From: a virus
Length of the DNA stretch: 23,628 nt
Strand: one strand, 5' to 3'
Virus record (IMG/VR): IMGVR_UViG_3300012919_002183
Location: 1 to 23,628 of that record
The first letter of the stretch is position 1. Each line of letters begins with the position of its first letter. Made by a program: the position numbers and the translations under genes. The notes under the pieces are model-generated. The model made no database searches, was not told the DNA's origin, and was given only the letters and a program-made list of their open reading frames with translations. Positions 23,095 through 23,628 of the stretch are shown piece by piece.

Positions 23095-23590
23095 AACAGG
23101 TGATTGCATTTTTACAGAACAGAATGCAATTGAACTATTGTATCAAAATCCACAACTAGATATAAGCAAATTATTTTTTGAAGACACAGAACAATTTAAT
23201 AAAAGTGTTGATCAAACAGGAATCAATTTAACAAAATTATCTCAGGTACCACAAAGACCCAAACCCGCAGATTTCGATAATGAGATGATTAATAATTGGC
23301 ATATGCCCAAAAAATATTATGAATTAAATGTGTTGCAATGGCTCTTGGAAAAATGTCATTCGGATGAAGAAAGATTCAGAGTGCAACAAGAGTATTCACG
23401 ATTTGAACAAAAAGGATTTATAAAAGTATTGCAATTTCTTATATACTTCATAGAAACATTAAGAGCAAATAACATTGTTTGGGGAGTTGGCAGAGGATCA
23501 TCTGTGTCAAGTTTTTGCTTGTTTTTGATCGGAGTACACAAAATAAATCCAATGCTTTACAATTTAGATTACACCGAATTTTTGAGATGA
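23069..23590 (+). CDS. DNA polymerase III alpha-like fragment without catalytic aspartates
   Basis: 173 residues. The C-terminal third (NIVWGVGRGSSVSSFCLFLI, then HKINPMLYNLDYTEFL) matches the C-family polymerase segment GPGRGSGAGSL...ITDLDPLxYNLLFERFL. In DnaE the catalytic PDIDxD motif follows almost at once; here the protein stops at FLR, so polymerase activity is excluded for this chain alone. The first two thirds are not recognised. AAAGG six bases before the ATG supports the start. From memory, similar short proteins are found in many marine phages, so this is probably a stable family rather than a broken gene. GRGSS lies at 141-145, a phosphate- or nucleotide-contacting loop in DnaE. 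Confidence 0.7.
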   Translation: MAEKIKTNETGDCIFTEQNAIELLYQNPQLDISKLFFEDTEQFNKSVDQTGINLTKLSQVPQRPKPADFDNEMINNWHMPKKYYELNVLQWLLEKCHSDEERFRVQQEYSRFEQKGFIKVLQFLIYFIETLRANNIVWGVGRGSSVSSFCLFLIGVHKINPMLYNLDYTEFLR

Positions 23591-23621
23591 TAAGTAATAT
23601 ACATAATAATAGGAGCATATA

Positions 23622-23628
23622 ATGGTAG
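23622..23628 (+). CDS. Start of a further gene, cut by window end
   Basis: ATG GTA is preceded by a clean AGGAG (23611-23615) with six-base spacing, in a 31-base gap after the previous stop. Only two codons are visible, so nothing can be said of the product. Confidence 0.5.

Overview
This AT-rich, densely packed window looks like part of a marine T4-like (myovirus-type) phage genome, probably infecting an oceanic Gram-negative bacterium such as SAR11 or a cyanobacterium. The host is inferred. The phage call rests on the tail-fibre-like genes opening with a DGTGD-LRTA-NANFTELY motif, an exact T4-type late promoter (TATAAATA), small genes that resemble marine T4-like phage families from memory, and gene joints that are nearly all TAATG or ATGA overlaps. 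No tRNA, insertion sequence or CRISPR array was seen, and no gap exceeds 100 bases.

Region 1 (1-6161) is the most unusual part. It holds a TolC-like outer-membrane channel protein, the membrane half of a type I secretion ABC transporter without its ATPase, and a HlyD-like adaptor without its coiled-coil hairpin. These are followed by a 42-residue membrane peptide missed by a length cut-off, a CHASE2 class III adenylate cyclase with its catalytic residues intact, two related single-TM coiled-coil proteins and a small secreted Cys-containing protein. All are on one strand and nearly all are coupled or overlapping. I read it as a stripped-down, envelope-spanning complex derived from a type I secretion system and linked to cAMP production. 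Its function is unknown.

Region 2 (6162-8825) starts with a consensus sigma70-type promoter whose predicted transcript begins at the start codon. It encodes a DUF2061 membrane protein, several tiny proteins, a DEDDh exonuclease, a mini SET-domain protein, a HIT-family protein lacking the first His of its triad, and unknowns.

Region 3 (8921-15223) mixes metabolic and glycan-type genes: two proteins sharing an IGNGESR motif, a DxD glycosyltransferase, a divergent aminotransferase-like protein, a QueD/PTPS-like enzyme and an A-type Fe-S carrier. A second promoter of the same layout lies at 9575-9602.

Region 4 (15220-22156) begins with the only minus-strand gene, a double-CxxC zinc-ribbon protein. 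It continues with late-expressed virion fibre genes: three with the shared N-terminal motif and shuffled repeat modules, one large protein with four He_PIG/Ig-like repeats, and a short fibre-like protein. Region 5 (22156-23628) carries small unknowns, a protein like a DNA polymerase III alpha fragment that stops before the catalytic aspartates, and the first codons of a further gene.
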